From the NCBI GenBank assembly GCA_041391925.1, contig JAWKNA010000007.1:186001-250000 (forward strand): a DNA stretch of 64,000 nucleotides. The letters run 5' to 3'. The notes below the pieces were generated by a model. It was not told the origin of the DNA. It was given only the letters and a program-made list of their open reading frames with translations, and ran no database searches. Below, piece by piece: positions 54,273 through 63,525 of this stretch (its first letter is position 1; every line of letters begins with the position of its first letter). The position numbers were made by a program, and so were the translations under genes. The stretch comes from JBPOFM01 sp041391925 (GTDB lineage: Bacteria; Bacteroidota; Bacteroidia; Flavobacteriales; Flavobacteriaceae).

Positions 54273-54641
54273 TTAGTCATTCAAAATTGAATTGGCCCAA
54301 GAAACAGCTTCTTCAATAGTATTGAAAACTTCAAATGGTTTATCCAAAAACAATTTTTCAATTTCGGCATTGGTTTTTGCCTTGTAATCTTTTGAAACTA
54401 CTGCAAAACCTAAAAGATTTTTAATTTTAGATGTTTCAAAATAGATGGCTGGATCAACGGAGTAAGAGTGCAGCCTATGGGAAATGTAAACAAAATTTTT
54501 GTCTTTATAATAGGTGTCAACAATGTTTAATAAAATCTGATTATGCGCAGGAGTAATTGTTACACCTTCATTCATGACAACCACAAGGTAATTATCATAA
54601 ATGTACATTTCGCAAAAATCAAATTTTAGCACATCTATCAT
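54273..54641 (-). CDS. Small STAS/SpoIIAA-like hypothetical protein
   Basis: Soluble protein of 122 residues without signal peptide. The alternation of strands and helices (YIYDNYLVVVMNEGVTITPA, then ILLNIVDTYYKDKNFVYISH and a final helix TIEEAVSWANSIL) resembles SpoIIAA-like STAS folds common in flavobacteria. No active-site motif is visible. It follows clpC in the same direction but a terminator separates them. Confidence 0.6.
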   Translation of the reverse strand: MIDVLKFDFCEMYIYDNYLVVVMNEGVTITPAHNQILLNIVDTYYKDKNFVYISHRLHSYSVDPAIYFETSKIKNLLGFAVVSKDYKAKTNAEIEKLFLDKPFEVFNTIEEAVSWANSILND

Positions 54642-54681
54642 AACCTAAAATTACAAAATATCCGATTATCAAAACAAAAAA

Positions 54682-54708
54682 ACTCCTTTAAAATAAAGGA
54701 GTCTTTTT
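54682..54708 (-). terminator. Terminator of clpC
   Basis: ACTCCTTTA (54682-54690) and TAAAGGAGT (54694-54702) form a 9-bp stem with a 3-base loop. On the minus strand seven T follow; the plus strand also has CTTTTT, so it can work in both directions. Confidence 0.85.
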
Positions 54709-54727
54709 ATATGATTAAAAAATAGTC

Positions 54728-57277
54728 TTACGATTCCGTATGCTCTTCTGACTTTTCAATTTTAATCGTTAATTCATCAGTTTTTGAATCAAAATCCATC
54801 AAAATTTTATCACCTTCATGAATTTGGGCAGTAATTATCTCTTCAGCCAAAGCATCTTCAATGTATTTTTGAATTGCTCTTTTTAGTGGTCTTGCGCCAT
54901 ATTCTTTATCAAATCCCTTTTCTGCAATGTAATCTTTGGCTTTTGAAGTCAATTCTAAAGTATACCCTAAATCTTTGATACGGACCACTAGTTGAGCTAG
55001 CTCAATATCAATAATTTTATTGATGTCTTCTTTTTCCAGAGCATTGAAAACCATAACATCATCTATTCTGTTTAAGAACTCAGGAGCAAAAGCTTTCTTT
55101 AGTGCGTTTTCAATAACACTTCTGGTATTATCGCTTGCTTGAGCCTCTTTTGCTGCGGTACCAAAACCTACACCTTGACCAAAATCCTTCAATTTACGAG
55201 CTCCAATATTGGAGGTCATAATGATAATGGTATTTCTAAAATCTATCTTACGGCCGAGACTGTCTGTGATATAACCGTCATCAAGTACTTGCAATAAAAT
55301 ATTGAAGACGTCTGGATGTGCTTTTTCAATTTCATCCAATAGTATAACTGCGTAAGGTTTACGTCTTATTTTCTCGGTTAGCTGCCCACCTTCTTCATAA
55401 CCAACATAGCCCGGAGGCGCTCCCACCAAGCGAGATACAGAGAATTTTTCCATGTATTCGCTCATGTCAATCCTTACTAATGCATCTTCACTATCAAAAA
55501 GTTGACGGGCTAAGACTTTTGCCAATTGCGTTTTCCCTACACCAGTTTGCCCTAAAAAGATAAAAGAACCGATTGGTTTATTTGGGTCTTTAAGTCCAGC
55601 ACGATTACGCTGAATAGCTTTTACAACCTTGGCGACAGCATCATCTTGACCAATTACTTTTCCTTTGATGAGTTCTGGTAATTTTGCAAGTTTGTTGCTT
55701 TCAGTCTGTGCTATTCTATTGACTGGAATTCCTGTCATCATGGAGACTACATCAGCAACGTTATCTTCTGTGACAATTTCCCGATGCATTTTCGTTTCCT
55801 CTTCCCATTTTTCTTGAGCCAAAGCCAATTCTTTTTCAAGACGTTTTTCATCATCCCTTAACTTGGCTGCTTCTTCATACTTTTGTTTTTTAACAACTGT
55901 ATTTTTTGTTTCCTTAACGTCTTCAAGTTGTTTTTCCAACTCCAATATTTGTTTTGGAACTTCAATATTGGTGATATGAACCCTAGAACCAGCCTCATCC
56001 AAAGCATCAATAGCCTTGTCAGGTAGGAAACGTTCCGTCATATATCTGTTTGTCAATTTTACACAAGCCTCGATGGCTTCATCTGTGTATTCTACATTGT
56101 GATGGTCTTCGTATTTTTGTTTGATATTGTTCAATATCTGAATTGTTTCATCGACTGTAGTAGGTTCTACAATCACTTTTTGAAAACGTCTTTCGAGAGC
56201 ACCATCTTTTTCAATATATTGTCTGTATTCATCTAACGTTGTGGCACCAATGCATTGTATTTCACCTCTTGCCAAAGCGGGTTTGAACATGTTGGACGCA
56301 TCCAAACTTCCTGTCGCTCCACCTGCACCAACAATAGTATGGATTTCATCTATGAAGAGAATGATATCATCATTTTTTTCCAATTCATTCATCACGGCTT
56401 TCATTCGTTCTTCAAACTGCCCACGATATTTTGTACCAGCCACTAAACTTGCTAAATCCAATGTCACGACGCGTTTGTTGAATAGTATTCTTGATACTTT
56501 GCGTTTGATGATTCTTAAAGCCAACCCTTCAGCAATGGCAGACTTTCCAACACCAGGTTCGCCAATTAATAATGGATTATTCTTTTTTCGTCTGCTCAAA
56601 ATCTGGGAAACTCGCTGAATTTCTTTTTCACGTCCAACCACTGGATCTAGTTTGCCCTCCTCAGCAAGAACTGTTAAGTCCCTTCCAAAATTATCTAAAA
56701 CTGGTGTCTTTGATTTTTTTGTGGACTTTGCGGCAGATTGACTGAATGGATTTTGTTTGTCATCATCATCTTCATTGTTATCGTCATCAGAGAATGATTC
56801 TGCTTTGGGCGATTCTATAAAATCATCATCGTTTGTTATCATAGATTTGAATTGTTCTTTTACATTGTCGTAATCCACCTTCAATTTGTTAAGCAATTTT
56901 GTGGTTGGATCATTTTCATTCCTTAAAATGCACAATAGTAAATGTGCTGTATTGATGGAGGTACTTTGAAAGAGTTTGGCTTCTAAAAAAGTGGTTTTCA
57001 AAGCACGTTCTGCTTGCCTAGTAAGATGTAGGTTCTTTTTTTCGTTGGAAGTGGCTACGATACTAGGGTTTGCAGGACTCAAGATTTCAACTTTTCGTCG
57101 TAAGTGATTCAAGTCGATTTCCAAAGCGCTTAAAATATCTATAGCCTTGCCATTGCCATCTCGCAATAGGCCAAGCATCAAATGTTCGGTACCGATAAAG
57201 TCATGGCCCAAACGTAGAGCTTCCTCTTTGCTATACGCTATGACATCCTTGACTCTTGGGGAAAAATTATCGTCCAT
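54728..57277 (-). CDS. clpC: ClpC ATPase (AAA+ protease chaperone)
   Basis: Class I Clp unfoldase that feeds proteins to ClpP, 849 residues from the start at 57277. In order: two Clp N repeats (FSPRVKDVIAYSKEEALRLG; GTEHLMLGLL), the first AAA+ module (GEPGVGKSAIAEGLA), a middle domain with a UVR-type segment (KYEEAAKLRDDEKRLEKEL) and the second AAA+ module (GQTGVGKTQLAKVLARQL). An acidic insertion (about 170-185, DDDNNEDDDDK) lies between the N domain and AAA+ 1. The start at 57277 is preceded by AAAGGA at good spacing, one of the few recognisable ribosome-binding sites in the window; the ATG at 57313 is rejected. Confidence 0.95.
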   Translation of the reverse strand: MDDNFSPRVKDVIAYSKEEALRLGHDFIGTEHLMLGLLRDGNGKAIDILSALEIDLNHLRRKVEILSPANPSIVATSNEKKNLHLTRQAERALKTTFLEAKLFQSTSINTAHLLLCILRNENDPTTKLLNKLKVDYDNVKEQFKSMITNDDDFIESPKAESFSDDDNNEDDDDKQNPFSQSAAKSTKKSKTPVLDNFGRDLTVLAEEGKLDPVVGREKEIQRVSQILSRRKKNNPLLIGEPGVGKSAIAEGLALRIIKRKVSRILFNKRVVTLDLASLVAGTKYRGQFEERMKAVMNELEKNDDIILFIDEIHTIVGAGGATGSLDASNMFKPALARGEIQCIGATTLDEYRQYIEKDGALERRFQKVIVEPTTVDETIQILNNIKQKYEDHHNVEYTDEAIEACVKLTNRYMTERFLPDKAIDALDEAGSRVHITNIEVPKQILELEKQLEDVKETKNTVVKKQKYEEAAKLRDDEKRLEKELALAQEKWEEETKMHREIVTEDNVADVVSMMTGIPVNRIAQTESNKLAKLPELIKGKVIGQDDAVAKVVKAIQRNRAGLKDPNKPIGSFIFLGQTGVGKTQLAKVLARQLFDSEDALVRIDMSEYMEKFSVSRLVGAPPGYVGYEEGGQLTEKIRRKPYAVILLDEIEKAHPDVFNILLQVLDDGYITDSLGRKIDFRNTIIIMTSNIGARKLKDFGQGVGFGTAAKEAQASDNTRSVIENALKKAFAPEFLNRIDDVMVFNALEKEDINKIIDIELAQLVVRIKDLGYTLELTSKAKDYIAEKGFDKEYGARPLKRAIQKYIEDALAEEIITAQIHEGDKILMDFDSKTDELTIKIEKSEEHTES

Positions 57278-57535
57278 AGTAAATTCCTTTCTGTATAAAA
57301 ATAATAAAAACAAGTATATAAAGGCAAAAACTATACCTTAAATGTTTTTATTATCGCTAATAGACATAAAAACTTTCATAAATCAAAACATTTAACACCT
57401 TACTTATTAAATATAATATGGTGAATATTGTTAATAAAAAGTTCCAAAAAAGTAGGTTTTTAATCCCTTCAAACATCACTAAAAACCGTATCTTAGCACG
57501 ATTTGAAAACCTACAAAAATTAATTAAAATTATAT

Positions 57536-60106
57536 ATGGCAGAAGGAGAAAAGTTAATCCCAATTAATATTGAAGATGAAATGAAATCGGCCTACATTGA
57601 TTATTCAATGTCGGTCATTGTGTCACGTGCATTACCGGATGTAAGAGATGGTTTGAAACCTGTCCACAGACGTGTTTTGTTCGGAATGCACGAATTGGGA
57701 GTTAGATCAAATACAGCACACAAAAAATCGGCAAGAATTGTTGGTGAAGTTCTTGGAAAATACCATCCACATGGTGATACTTCAGTATATGATGCCATGG
57801 TACGTATGGCTCAAGAGTGGAGTTTGAGATACATGTTGGTCGATGGGCAGGGAAACTTTGGCTCCATTGATGGTGATAGTCCAGCAGCAATGCGTTATAC
57901 GGAAGCCCGTATGCGAAAGATTTCTGAAGACATGTTGGCAGATATTGATAAGGAAACAGTAGATCACCAACTCAATTTTGATGATACTTTACAGGAACCT
58001 ACAGTATTGCCTACACGAATTCCTGGATTATTGGTGAATGGAGCTTCCGGGATAGCTGTTGGTATGGCTACCAATATGCCGCCTCATAATCTGAGCGAAG
58101 TCGTCAACGGAACAATAGCCTACATAGACAACCCTGATATAGAGATTGACGAATTGATTACTCACGTAAAGGCTCCTGATTTTCCCACTGGAGGCGTTAT
58201 TTATGGTTATGATGGAGTAGTGGAAGCTTTTAAAACTGGTCGTGGGCGTATTGTAATGCGTGCCAAAGCCAATTTTGAAGAAGTTCAAGGTAAGGAATCA
58301 ATTATTGTCACAGAGATTCCATACCAAATCAATAAGGCAGACATGATCAAGAAAACTGCCGATTTAATCAATGAAAAGAAAATCGATGGTATTTCTATGA
58401 TTCGTGATGAATCAGATAGAAACGGAATGCGTATCGTTTACGTTTTAAAACGCGATGCCATTCCAAACATTGTTTTAAATACTTTATATAAATACACAGC
58501 GCTTCAATCTTCATTCAGTGTGAATAATATCGCACTGGTCAATGGACGACCACAATTGTTGAATCTTAAGGATTTGATTCACTATTTTGTGGAACATAGA
58601 CATGAAGTGGTCGTTCGTAGAACGACATACGAACTGCGTAAAGCAGAAGAACGCGCACACATCCTTGAGGGATTAATCATCGCTTCTGATAATATCGACG
58701 AAGTCATCGCTATCATACGTGCTTCTGCAAATGCCGATGAAGCCCGTGAAAAATTGATGGTGCGATTTGAACTTTCAGAAATACAGGCCAAAGCAATTGT
58801 GGAGATGCGTTTGCGTCAATTGACAGGCCTGGAACAAGACAAGTTACGTTCTGAATTTGAAGAATTGATGAAAACTATTGAAGACTTAAAGGACATTCTA
58901 GACAAGAAAGAACGTAGAATGGATATCATCAAGGAAGAGCTAATTACTGTAAAAGAAAAATATGGCGATGATCGTCGTTCAACCATTGAATATTCAGGTG
59001 GTGATTTAAGCATTGAAGATATGATTGCTGATGAACAAGTCGTCATTACTATTTCTCATGCAGGTTACATCAAACGCACATCTTTAACAGAATACAAAAC
59101 ACAGAATAGAGGAGGAGTAGGCCAAAAAGCATCTACCACACGAAATGAAGATTTCTTGGAACATTTATTTATTGGTACCAACCATCAATACATGTTGTTC
59201 TTCACACAAAAAGGAAAATGTTTCTGGATGCGTGTTTATGAAATTCCTGAAGGAAGTAAAACATCAAAAGGTCGAGCCATTCAAAATTTGATCAATATTG
59301 AATCTGATGATAAAGTAAAGGCTTTCATCTGTACTCAAGACCTAAAAGATGAAGACTATATCAACAGCCATTATGTCATCATGGCGACCAAACAAGGACA
59401 GGTTAAGAAAACCTCTTTGGAACAATACTCTAGACCACGTACAAATGGCATCAATGCCATCACCATTAAGGAGGACGATGAACTATTGGAAGCAAAATTG
59501 ACCACTGGACAGAGCCAAGTCATGTTGGCACTGAAGTCTGGTAAAGCCGTTCGTTTTGAAGAAGCCAAAACCAGACCTATGGGTAGAAATGCTTCCGGTG
59601 TAAGGGGTATTAAACTTGCAAATTCAAAAGACGAAGTAATTGGCATGGTTACCATTGAAAACCCACAAGAGGAATCGGTATTGGTGGTTTCAGAAAATGG
59701 TTATGGCAAACGAAGTTATATAGATGATCCTGAAGATGGTGAAGCTGTTTACAGAATCACCAATCGTGGCGGAAAAGGTGTAAAAACCATTTCAATCACA
59801 GAAAAGACAGGTCATCTTGTGGCCATTAAGAGCGTAAGTGATGATGACGATTTGATGATTATCAACAAATCTGGAATTGCCATTCGAATGGAAGTAAAGG
59901 ATTTAAGAGTGATGGGTAGAGCTACACAAGGAGTTAAACTTATCAATTTAAAAGGTAACGATTCAATTGCCGCTGTGGCCAAGGTGATGAAAGAGGATGA
60001 AGAAGATTTGGAAATTATTGCTAATGAGAGTATCTTAGATGAAAGTCAAGACTTGAATAATAATGGCACAACTCTTGATAATTCTGAAGACGAAAACAAT
60101 AATTAA
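57536..60106 (+). CDS. gyrA: DNA gyrase subunit A
   Basis: Type II topoisomerase subunit of 856 residues. The catalytic Tyr is in AAMRYTEARM. The quinolone-resistance region reads HPHGDTSVYDAMVR, with Thr at the position of E. coli Ser83 and Asp at 87; Thr is the usual residue in flavobacteria such as F. psychrophilum. The C-terminal domain has six blade-like repeats, with NRGGKGVKTI as the GyrA box. It ends in an acidic, Asn-rich tail. A TPR protein gene follows after 26 bases and is probably co-transcribed. Confidence 0.96.
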   Translation: MAEGEKLIPINIEDEMKSAYIDYSMSVIVSRALPDVRDGLKPVHRRVLFGMHELGVRSNTAHKKSARIVGEVLGKYHPHGDTSVYDAMVRMAQEWSLRYMLVDGQGNFGSIDGDSPAAMRYTEARMRKISEDMLADIDKETVDHQLNFDDTLQEPTVLPTRIPGLLVNGASGIAVGMATNMPPHNLSEVVNGTIAYIDNPDIEIDELITHVKAPDFPTGGVIYGYDGVVEAFKTGRGRIVMRAKANFEEVQGKESIIVTEIPYQINKADMIKKTADLINEKKIDGISMIRDESDRNGMRIVYVLKRDAIPNIVLNTLYKYTALQSSFSVNNIALVNGRPQLLNLKDLIHYFVEHRHEVVVRRTTYELRKAEERAHILEGLIIASDNIDEVIAIIRASANADEAREKLMVRFELSEIQAKAIVEMRLRQLTGLEQDKLRSEFEELMKTIEDLKDILDKKERRMDIIKEELITVKEKYGDDRRSTIEYSGGDLSIEDMIADEQVVITISHAGYIKRTSLTEYKTQNRGGVGQKASTTRNEDFLEHLFIGTNHQYMLFFTQKGKCFWMRVYEIPEGSKTSKGRAIQNLINIESDDKVKAFICTQDLKDEDYINSHYVIMATKQGQVKKTSLEQYSRPRTNGINAITIKEDDELLEAKLTTGQSQVMLALKSGKAVRFEEAKTRPMGRNASGVRGIKLANSKDEVIGMVTIENPQEESVLVVSENGYGKRSYIDDPEDGEAVYRITNRGGKGVKTISITEKTGHLVAIKSVSDDDDLMIINKSGIAIRMEVKDLRVMGRATQGVKLINLKGNDSIAAVAKVMKEDEEDLEIIANESILDESQDLNNNGTTLDNSEDENNN

Positions 60107-60132
60107 CACTGAACATTAAATAAAACTAAAAA

Positions 60133-61410
60133 ATGAAAAAACAAATCATCATTGCTTTGGCACTTTTAGTCACAACCTTTTCATTTTCGCAAAAGGATGA
60201 GTTAAAAGATGCCGAAAAAGCTATAAAAAGCGGAAATTTTGCAGATGCAAAAGCCGCAATTACATCAGCTGAATCTCTTATATCGAACGCTGATGACAAA
60301 ACGAAGGCCAAATTTTATTTTCTAAAAGGTCAGTCGCTGTACGCCAATGGCAATGCTTCCAATGAAGATATAGATGAAGCTATTGCAAGTTTTGACAAAG
60401 TTGTAGAAATCGAGAAGAAAGATGGAAAAGAAAAATATACAAGTGAAGTCAACGAAGCTAAACAAGCGATGCTCAACAAATTTTTGACTAAGGCAAATGA
60501 TGCCTTGGAAAAAAAGAACTATTCAGAATCTTCAATTGGATTTGAAAAAGCATATCGCATGTCGCCAAAGGACACATTGTATCTTTACTATGCTGCCTCA
60601 ACTGCAGTAAATGCACAAGATTATAAAACCTCATTAAAATATTATGAAGAGTTAAGAAATCTTGGTTTTACGGGTATTGAAATGGAATACACAGCAGTAG
60701 TGAAAGAAACCGGTGAAGTCGAAACTTTCAATAACAAACAATTACGTGATTTATCTGTAAAAGCAGGAACTCACATTTCACCAAAAGATCAAAAATCGGA
60801 TTCCAAAACTGGTGAGATTGTTAAAAACATTGCCTTGATTTATGTCAACAATGGTGAAAATGAAAAAGCGTTGGAAGCAATGAAACAGGCCAGAGAGGCA
60901 AACCCTGACGATTTAAGCTTATTATTATCTGAAGCCAATGTGCAATTAAAAATGGGAAATAGGGAAGAATTCAAAAAACTAATTGAAATCGCGACCCAGA
61001 AAGACCCCAATAATGCAGAATTGCAGTATAATTTAGGAGTGGTTGCAGCTGAAGCAGGCGATGTTGATTCAGCAACAAAATATTATCAAAAAGCAATTAG
61101 TTTAGACCCAGATTATGCAGATGCCCATAACAATATGGCAGTATTGATTCTAGGAAAAGAACAAGAAATCATCGAAAAGATGAATGCTCTTGGAACATCC
61201 GCAGCTGACAATAAAAAGTATGACCAGCTTAAAGAACAAAGAACTCAGTTATATAAAGAGGCCATACCATACTTGGAAACCACTTTAAGAATTAGGCCTA
61301 AGAATGTGGAGGCAGCAAAAACCTTGATGAATATCTACAGTGCTCTTGGCGAGACTGCCAAATTCAAGGAAATGAAAGCTAAAGTCGATACACTACAAAG
61401 TGGTCAGTAA
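60133..61410 (+). CDS. Exported TPR-repeat protein
   Basis: Protein of 425 residues with a signal peptide (KQIIIALALLVTTFSFSQ) followed by TPR motifs over most of its length, clearest at NIALIYVNNGENEKALEAMK, AELQYNLGVVAAEAGDVDSA and TKYYQKAISLDPDYADAHNN. It is a predicted periplasmic scaffold with no catalytic motif. In flavobacteria a TPR gene commonly follows gyrA, but I know of no proven function. Confidence 0.85.
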   Translation: MKKQIIIALALLVTTFSFSQKDELKDAEKAIKSGNFADAKAAITSAESLISNADDKTKAKFYFLKGQSLYANGNASNEDIDEAIASFDKVVEIEKKDGKEKYTSEVNEAKQAMLNKFLTKANDALEKKNYSESSIGFEKAYRMSPKDTLYLYYAASTAVNAQDYKTSLKYYEELRNLGFTGIEMEYTAVVKETGEVETFNNKQLRDLSVKAGTHISPKDQKSDSKTGEIVKNIALIYVNNGENEKALEAMKQAREANPDDLSLLLSEANVQLKMGNREEFKKLIEIATQKDPNNAELQYNLGVVAAEAGDVDSATKYYQKAISLDPDYADAHNNMAVLILGKEQEIIEKMNALGTSAADNKKYDQLKEQRTQLYKEAIPYLETTLRIRPKNVEAAKTLMNIYSALGETAKFKEMKAKVDTLQSGQ

Positions 61411-61423
61411 ATGAATCAATTCT

Positions 61424-61465
61424 CATATAAAAAAAGCAACCTTTGTGGGTTGCTTTTTTTATATG
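61424..61465. terminator. Bidirectional terminator overlapping the NlpC/P60 gene end
   Basis: The arms 61424-61441 and 61448-61465 form an 18-bp perfect stem with a 6-base loop; the core is AAAAAAAGCAACC / GGTTGCTTTTTTT. It ends transcripts of the TPR gene and includes the stop codon of the NlpC/P60 gene on the other strand. Confidence 0.9.
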
Positions 61466-62208
61466 ATTTTTTTGATGACTCTCAATTTATGGGTATGAAG
61501 TCGCTTATCCACATTATAAATTCCTGAATGATCTAAACGATCAATTCTTACCTTTCCATGTGCATGTATTATGTAATTATCTTCCATAATGATACCAACG
61601 TGTACAATTCGTCCTTCTTCATTGTCAAAAAATGCCAAATCTCCAGGTTCGCTTTCCTCAATAAAACTTAAAGCAACTCCCTGTGTGGCTTGCTGTGAGG
61701 CATCTCTTAATAGTCTATAACCATTAAGTTTGTAAACCATTTGCGTAAAGCCAGAGCAATCAATACCGAAAGGAGTTTTCCCACCCCAAAGATAGGGAGC
61801 ATTGAGATAGTTGAATGCAGTGTCCAGTAAATGTTTCTTAGGTTTAATTCCTTCTTCAAAATTTCCATCATGCTGATGGTTCAACAGTTCCAATCCATTC
61901 AATGTTGAACCTAAAGGAATTGTGTGAAGTTTTCCATCCCCATCTTGAACGAATTCAACTAGGTCTGAAGACAGCTTCAATGAAGAGTTTTTTAGTGAAT
62001 TGTAATCGTCATGAGAAATTTCAATGTATTGTTTGTTATCAATCCAACCTTCATATTTGTCATAAGCAAGACGAATTTTACTCCATGATTTGCGCTGTTC
62101 CAATACTTTAAAAAATTCACCATACAATACTTGCGAAACTAGTTCTGAAGTGTCTGAAGGCTCTAATTTTAAGGGAACAATGCTTAAGTTACAGATTCCG
62201 TATTGCAT
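61459..62208 (-). CDS. SH3-NlpC/P60 peptidoglycan endopeptidase
   Basis: Protein of 249 residues. The N-terminal half is a bacterial SH3 pair (LKLEPSDTSELVSQVLYGE; WSKIRLAYDKYEGWIDNKQY), the C-terminal half an NlpC/P60 cysteine peptidase. Catalytic Cys is in GIDCSGFTQMVY, the His in GRIVHVGIIM and the third polar residue in YIIHAHG. Such enzymes cut D-Glu-dipeptide links in the peptidoglycan stem. No signal peptide is visible, as in the dipeptidyl-peptidase VI-like group that acts on recycled fragments in the cytoplasm. It lies 8 bases after the thiolase gene. Its last codons fall in the terminator. Confidence 0.88.
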   Translation of the reverse strand: MQYGICNLSIVPLKLEPSDTSELVSQVLYGEFFKVLEQRKSWSKIRLAYDKYEGWIDNKQYIEISHDDYNSLKNSSLKLSSDLVEFVQDGDGKLHTIPLGSTLNGLELLNHQHDGNFEEGIKPKKHLLDTAFNYLNAPYLWGGKTPFGIDCSGFTQMVYKLNGYRLLRDASQQATQGVALSFIEESEPGDLAFFDNEEGRIVHVGIIMEDNYIIHAHGKVRIDRLDHSGIYNVDKRLHTHKLRVIKKII

Positions 62209-62216
62209 TCAGCCAA

Positions 62217-63395
62217 TTAATTTCGTTCTATGACAATTGCTGAGGCTCCACCACCACCATTGCAGATGGCAGCAGCACCCAATTTGGCATTGTTTTGCTC
62301 TAATACATTAATCAATGTGATGATGATTCTGACCCCTGAGCATCCAAGTGGGTGACCAAGAGAAACTGCACCTCCATTAACATTGACATTTTTATCTGTG
62401 AGGCCCAGAAGTTTCATGTTGGCCAAACCAACCACAGAAAATGCTTCATTGAACTCAAAGAAATCAATATCCTTAATTGAAACTCCTGCTTTGTCAAGAG
62501 CTTTAGGTAAAGCTTTGGCGGGTGCTGTGGTAAACCATTTTGGTTCATGAGCCGCATCGGCATAACCTTTAATAGTTGCAAGTGGTTTTAAGCCCAGTTC
62601 ATTAGCTTTTTCTTTGCTCATCAACACAACTGCTCCAGCTCCATCATTGATGGTTGAGGCATTGGCGGCTGTAACTGTACCTTCTTTGGTAAAAGCAGGT
62701 CGGAGAGATGGAATTTTATCTAAAAACACATTAGTATATTCCTCATCTTTTTCAACCATAACAGGCTCACCACGTCTTTGTGGTACTTCAACTGGGACAA
62801 CTTCATTATTAAATTTTCCAGACTCCCAAGCGGCAGCAGAACGTTTGTAAGATTGAATAGCAAATGCATCTTGGTCTTCACGGGAGAAATTATATTCTGT
62901 GGCACACGCATCTGCACAGACTCCCATTGCATTTTGATCATATGCATCAACCAAACCATCTTTTTGCATTCCGTCTTCTAAAGTTGTGGGGCCAAATTTT
63001 GTTCCAGTCCTTGCATGAAAATAATGAGGAATCAAGCTCATGTTTTCCATTCCACCAGCGACTACAATGTCCGCGTCGCCTAGCGCTATAGCCTGTGCAC
63101 CTTGCATTACGGCTTTCATTCCAGAAGCACAAACTTTGTTCACGGTAGTACATGGAACTGTATTGGGAATTCCTGCATAAATTGCCGATTGTCTTGCTGG
63201 AGCTTGTCCTTCACCTGCCTGAACCACATTTCCCATCAATACTTCTTGAACCATTTCTGGTTTTAAATTGATTTTTTCCAATGCTCCTTTTATCGCCACA
63301 GCTCCCAATCGAGGTGCTGGAATTGTTGATAATGCTCCCATAAAACTTCCTATTGGAGTTCTTGCTGCTGAAACAATGACAACCTCTTTGCTCAT
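62217..63395 (-). CDS. Acetyl-CoA C-acyltransferase (thiolase)
   Basis: Thiolase of 392 residues that condenses or cleaves 3-ketoacyl-CoA. Seen: the nucleophile Cys in TTVNKVCASGMKAVMQGAQA (about residue 88), the GHPLGCSGVRI signature with its His, and the second Cys in AAICNGGGGASA. Length and GG motifs fit a biosynthetic acetoacetyl-CoA thiolase or the general beta-oxidation form; the two cannot be separated with certainty. It has its own -7 element and is followed by the NlpC/P60 gene. Confidence 0.93.
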   Translation of the reverse strand: MSKEVVIVSAARTPIGSFMGALSTIPAPRLGAVAIKGALEKINLKPEMVQEVLMGNVVQAGEGQAPARQSAIYAGIPNTVPCTTVNKVCASGMKAVMQGAQAIALGDADIVVAGGMENMSLIPHYFHARTGTKFGPTTLEDGMQKDGLVDAYDQNAMGVCADACATEYNFSREDQDAFAIQSYKRSAAAWESGKFNNEVVPVEVPQRRGEPVMVEKDEEYTNVFLDKIPSLRPAFTKEGTVTAANASTINDGAGAVVLMSKEKANELGLKPLATIKGYADAAHEPKWFTTAPAKALPKALDKAGVSIKDIDFFEFNEAFSVVGLANMKLLGLTDKNVNVNGGAVSLGHPLGCSGVRIIITLINVLEQNNAKLGAAAICNGGGGASAIVIERN

Positions 63396-63422
63396 TTTGT
63401 ATGCGTTTAAATTTTATGACTG

Positions 63423-63430
63423 CAAAATTA
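63423..63430 (-). promoter_or_regulatory. Predicted -7 element of the thiolase operon
   Basis: On the minus strand TAATTTTG matches TAnnTTTG exactly, 27 bases before the thiolase start. A TTTG lies upstream, but at 25 bases it is slightly too far. Confidence 0.45.
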
Positions 63431-63495
63431 ATCATTTTTTCACAGAATTTAGAATCAAAACTCGATTATAACCAAACAAGAATCGTTATATTTAT

Positions 63496-63503
63496 TACTT
63501 TTG
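63496..63503 (+). promoter_or_regulatory. Predicted -7 element of the 7TM-HD gene
   Basis: TACTTTTG matches TAnnTTTG exactly, 22 bases before the start codon at 63526. No upstream TTTG at the right distance. Confidence 0.45.
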
Positions 63504-63525
63504 AAGGACTATTCAAACATTTTTA

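Noticed and set aside
57357..57563. Minus-strand open frame with hydrophobic product covering the gyrA start
   Set aside because: It overlaps the beginning of gyrA and the clpC-gyrA promoter region, has biased Leu/Phe/Ile content expected from AT-rich DNA and no recognisable features.
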